This document shows positions 6,203-7,268 of a stretch of 7,268 nucleotides of DNA, piece after piece. Below the pieces are notes generated by a model. The model saw only the letters and a program-made list of their open reading frames with translations, was not told the origin of the DNA and ran no database searches. Positions within the stretch are counted from its first letter, which is position 1. The number at the start of each line of letters is the position of its first letter. Source of the DNA: Actinomycetes bacterium (GTDB lineage Bacteria > Actinomycetota > Actinomycetes > Streptosporangiales > Streptosporangiaceae). Location: assembly GCA_023425615.1 (NCBI GenBank), contig JAFACJ010000285.1, positions 1 to 7,268 of the forward strand, written 5' to 3'. A program made the translations under genes and the position numbers.

Positions 6203-6238
6203 GAACCGAGCTCTCGCTTCCCGAGAGGAGGGGGTTCC
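6202..6238 (+). terminator. Second stem-loop abutting the first, upstream of the kinase gene
   Basis: GGAACC (6202-6207) pairs with GGTTCC (6233-6238). Nested inside, CTCTCG (6211-6216) and CGAGAG (6222-6227) form a perfect 6-bp stem with a CTTCC loop. The structure shares one base with the first hairpin and ends just before a GGAGG at 6241-6245. It could reinforce termination or act in the leader of the kinase mRNA. Its function is not settled by sequence. Confidence 0.45.
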
Positions 6239-6295
6239 TGGGAGGATCCGTCCTGAATGGCGGGGGTCGTCGATGGTTCGCGGGAAAGGCGTGCG

Positions 6296-7268
6296 GTGGA
6301 GCCTGGGGCTGTGCTGATCGGCCGGTACCGGCTTGACGTCCGGCTGGGGCGGGGCGGGATGGGGGAGGTCTGGGCGGGCGCCGACCAGGTGCTCGGGCGG
6401 CCGGTCGCGGTGAAGGTCGTGCTGGCCGAACTGGACGGGGATCCGCGTCTGGTGGCGCGGTTGCAGCGCGAGGCGATGGCGGCGGCGCTGCTCCAGCATC
6501 CGGGCATCACCGTCATCTTCGACACGGGGGAGCACGAGGGGCACCCGTTCTTCGTGATGGAGCTTCTGGAGGGCACCGACTTCAAGAGGCTGCTGGGCGA
6601 CAGTCCCGGGGGGCTGCCGCCGGCGCGGGCGGCGGGGCTGATGGCGCAGGTGGCCGACGCGCTGGCGCACGCGCACCGCAAAGGGGTGGTGCACCGCGAC
6701 ATCAAGCCCGCGAACCTGATGGAGCTGGCCGAGGGCGGGGTGAAGATCTGCGACTTCGGGATCTGCCGGCTCGCCGACGCCACCACCCACCTCACCTCGC
6801 CGGGCGGGGTGATGGGGACCCCGGCGTACATGGCGCCCGAGCAGTACAACGGCGACTCCGTGGACGCCCGCACCGACCTCTACTCCTTCGGTTGCACGCT
6901 GTACGCGCTGCTCACGGGGCATCCCCCGTTCACCGGGACGATGGCCTCGGTGATGCGCCAGCACCTCACCGCCGCGCCGCGCCCGCTCAGTGAACTGCGC
7001 CCGCAGGTGCCCGAGAGGCTGGAACGCCTGATGCGGAGCCTGCTGGCCAAGGACCCGGACGAACGTCCGCCTTCGGCCACGCAGGTCGCCGAGGCCCTCC
7101 GCGCGATCGCCGCGGCTCCCCCCGTCCTGCCCGCAGTGCCGCCTCCGACCAGGCGGGAGCCCCTCGCGCCGTCCGCACCCGCGGCCCCCGCGCCGCCGCC
7201 GAGAGACCGCGTCGTCGCCACCGGGGCGGCTCCGCCTCGTGGCTCCGACGCCGCCGCTCCGACTGTTT
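6296..7268 (+). CDS. Hanks-type serine/threonine protein kinase, C-terminus outside the window
   Basis: The frame is open to the window end, giving 324 visible residues. The kinase domain (about 10-275) is complete: Gly-rich loop GRGGMGEV (18-25), ATP-binding lysine in VAVKVV (K40), alpha-C glutamate in LQREAM (E59), catalytic loop HRDIKPANL (133-141), CDFG (152-155) and GTPAYMAPEQ (174-183). All key residues are present, so it should be active on Ser/Thr substrates. From about residue 280 the chain becomes a proline/alanine-rich linker, as in Pkn kinases that continue to a membrane helix and an outer sensor domain; that part is outside the window. I chose GTG at 6296 because the resulting VEPGAVLIGRYRL matches the usual beginning of this family. 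ATG at 6257, directly after an in-frame TGA and 11 bases from GGAGG, would add 13 residues; GTG at 6311 is a third choice. Two stem-loops separate it from the operon, so it is probably an independent gene. Confidence 0.93.
   Translation, partial: MEPGAVLIGRYRLDVRLGRGGMGEVWAGADQVLGRPVAVKVVLAELDGDPRLVARLQREAMAAALLQHPGITVIFDTGEHEGHPFFVMELLEGTDFKRLLGDSPGGLPPARAAGLMAQVADALAHAHRKGVVHRDIKPANLMELAEGGVKICDFGICRLADATTHLTSPGGVMGTPAYMAPEQYNGDSVDARTDLYSFGCTLYALLTGHPPFTGTMASVMRQHLTAAPRPLSELRPQVPERLERLMRSLLAKDPDERPPSATQVAEALRAIAAAPPVLPAVPPPTRREPLAPSAPAAPAPPPRDRVVATGAAPPRGSDAAAPTV

Noticed and set aside
6257..6295. ATG at 6257 as the kinase start.
   Set aside because: It remains possible, but GTG at 6296 gives the standard N-terminus of this kinase family, and the extra 13 codons have several A/T third positions. 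It is kept as an alternative.
5045..6964. A 639-codon minus-strand open frame spanning the ATPase end, the gap and the kinase.
   Set aside because: It crosses two clearly coding regions with intact motifs on the plus strand and shows no domain of its own.
6296..7268. The kinase as a fifth member of the candidate system.
   Set aside because: Kinases do occur in some phage-resistance systems, but two stem-loops and a 138-base gap separate it from the operon, and it has the form of an ordinary actinobacterial Pkn kinase.
1..7268. CRISPR arrays, tRNA or rRNA genes, insertion sequences and attachment sites.
   Set aside because: No regularly spaced repeats, no cloverleaf-like tracts, no transposase or integrase motifs and no paired terminal repeats were seen.

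Overview
The window is very GC-rich with a strong G/C preference at third codon positions, uses GTG as well as ATG starts, and carries a TetR regulator and a Hanks-type Ser/Thr kinase. This fits a high-GC actinomycete of the Streptomyces/Actinomadura/Thermomonosporaceae kind. Sequence alone does not give a genus.

Layout. (1) 1-546, minus strand: a TetR-family repressor whose C-terminal end lies outside the window. (2) 547-723: a divergent intergenic region with a good sigma70-type promoter firing rightward (about 660-687) and a weak -10-like hexamer facing the TetR gene. (3) 724-6157, plus strand: a compact four-gene operon. It encodes a DUF4365-like PD-(D/E)xK-type nuclease (724-1242), an uncharacterised 353-aa protein (1239-2300), a two-winged-helix protein (2343-2996), and a 1,054-aa protein with two P-loop ATPase modules, an N-terminal AAA+/ORC-like one and a C-terminal HerA/FtsK-like one (2993-6157). 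Genes 1/2 and 3/4 overlap by four bases; a 42-base gap with a GC-rich palindrome separates the two pairs. (4) 6158-6295: two back-to-back stem-loops, a likely transcription end or leader. (5) 6296-7268: the N-terminal part of a Ser/Thr protein kinase that runs off the window.

How the genes may work together (inference). A small nuclease-fold protein, an accessory protein, a DNA-binding two-wHTH protein and a large HerA-type ATPase resemble, in composition, anti-phage nuclease/HerA systems (for example DUF4297-HerA and Sir2-HerA) and the ATPase parts of phosphorothioate-dependent restriction (DptF/DptH). The gene set and the fusion of two ATPases in one chain do not match a system I can name. 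This operon is the best candidate for an undescribed system here. The TetR gene and the kinase look like ordinary neighbours.
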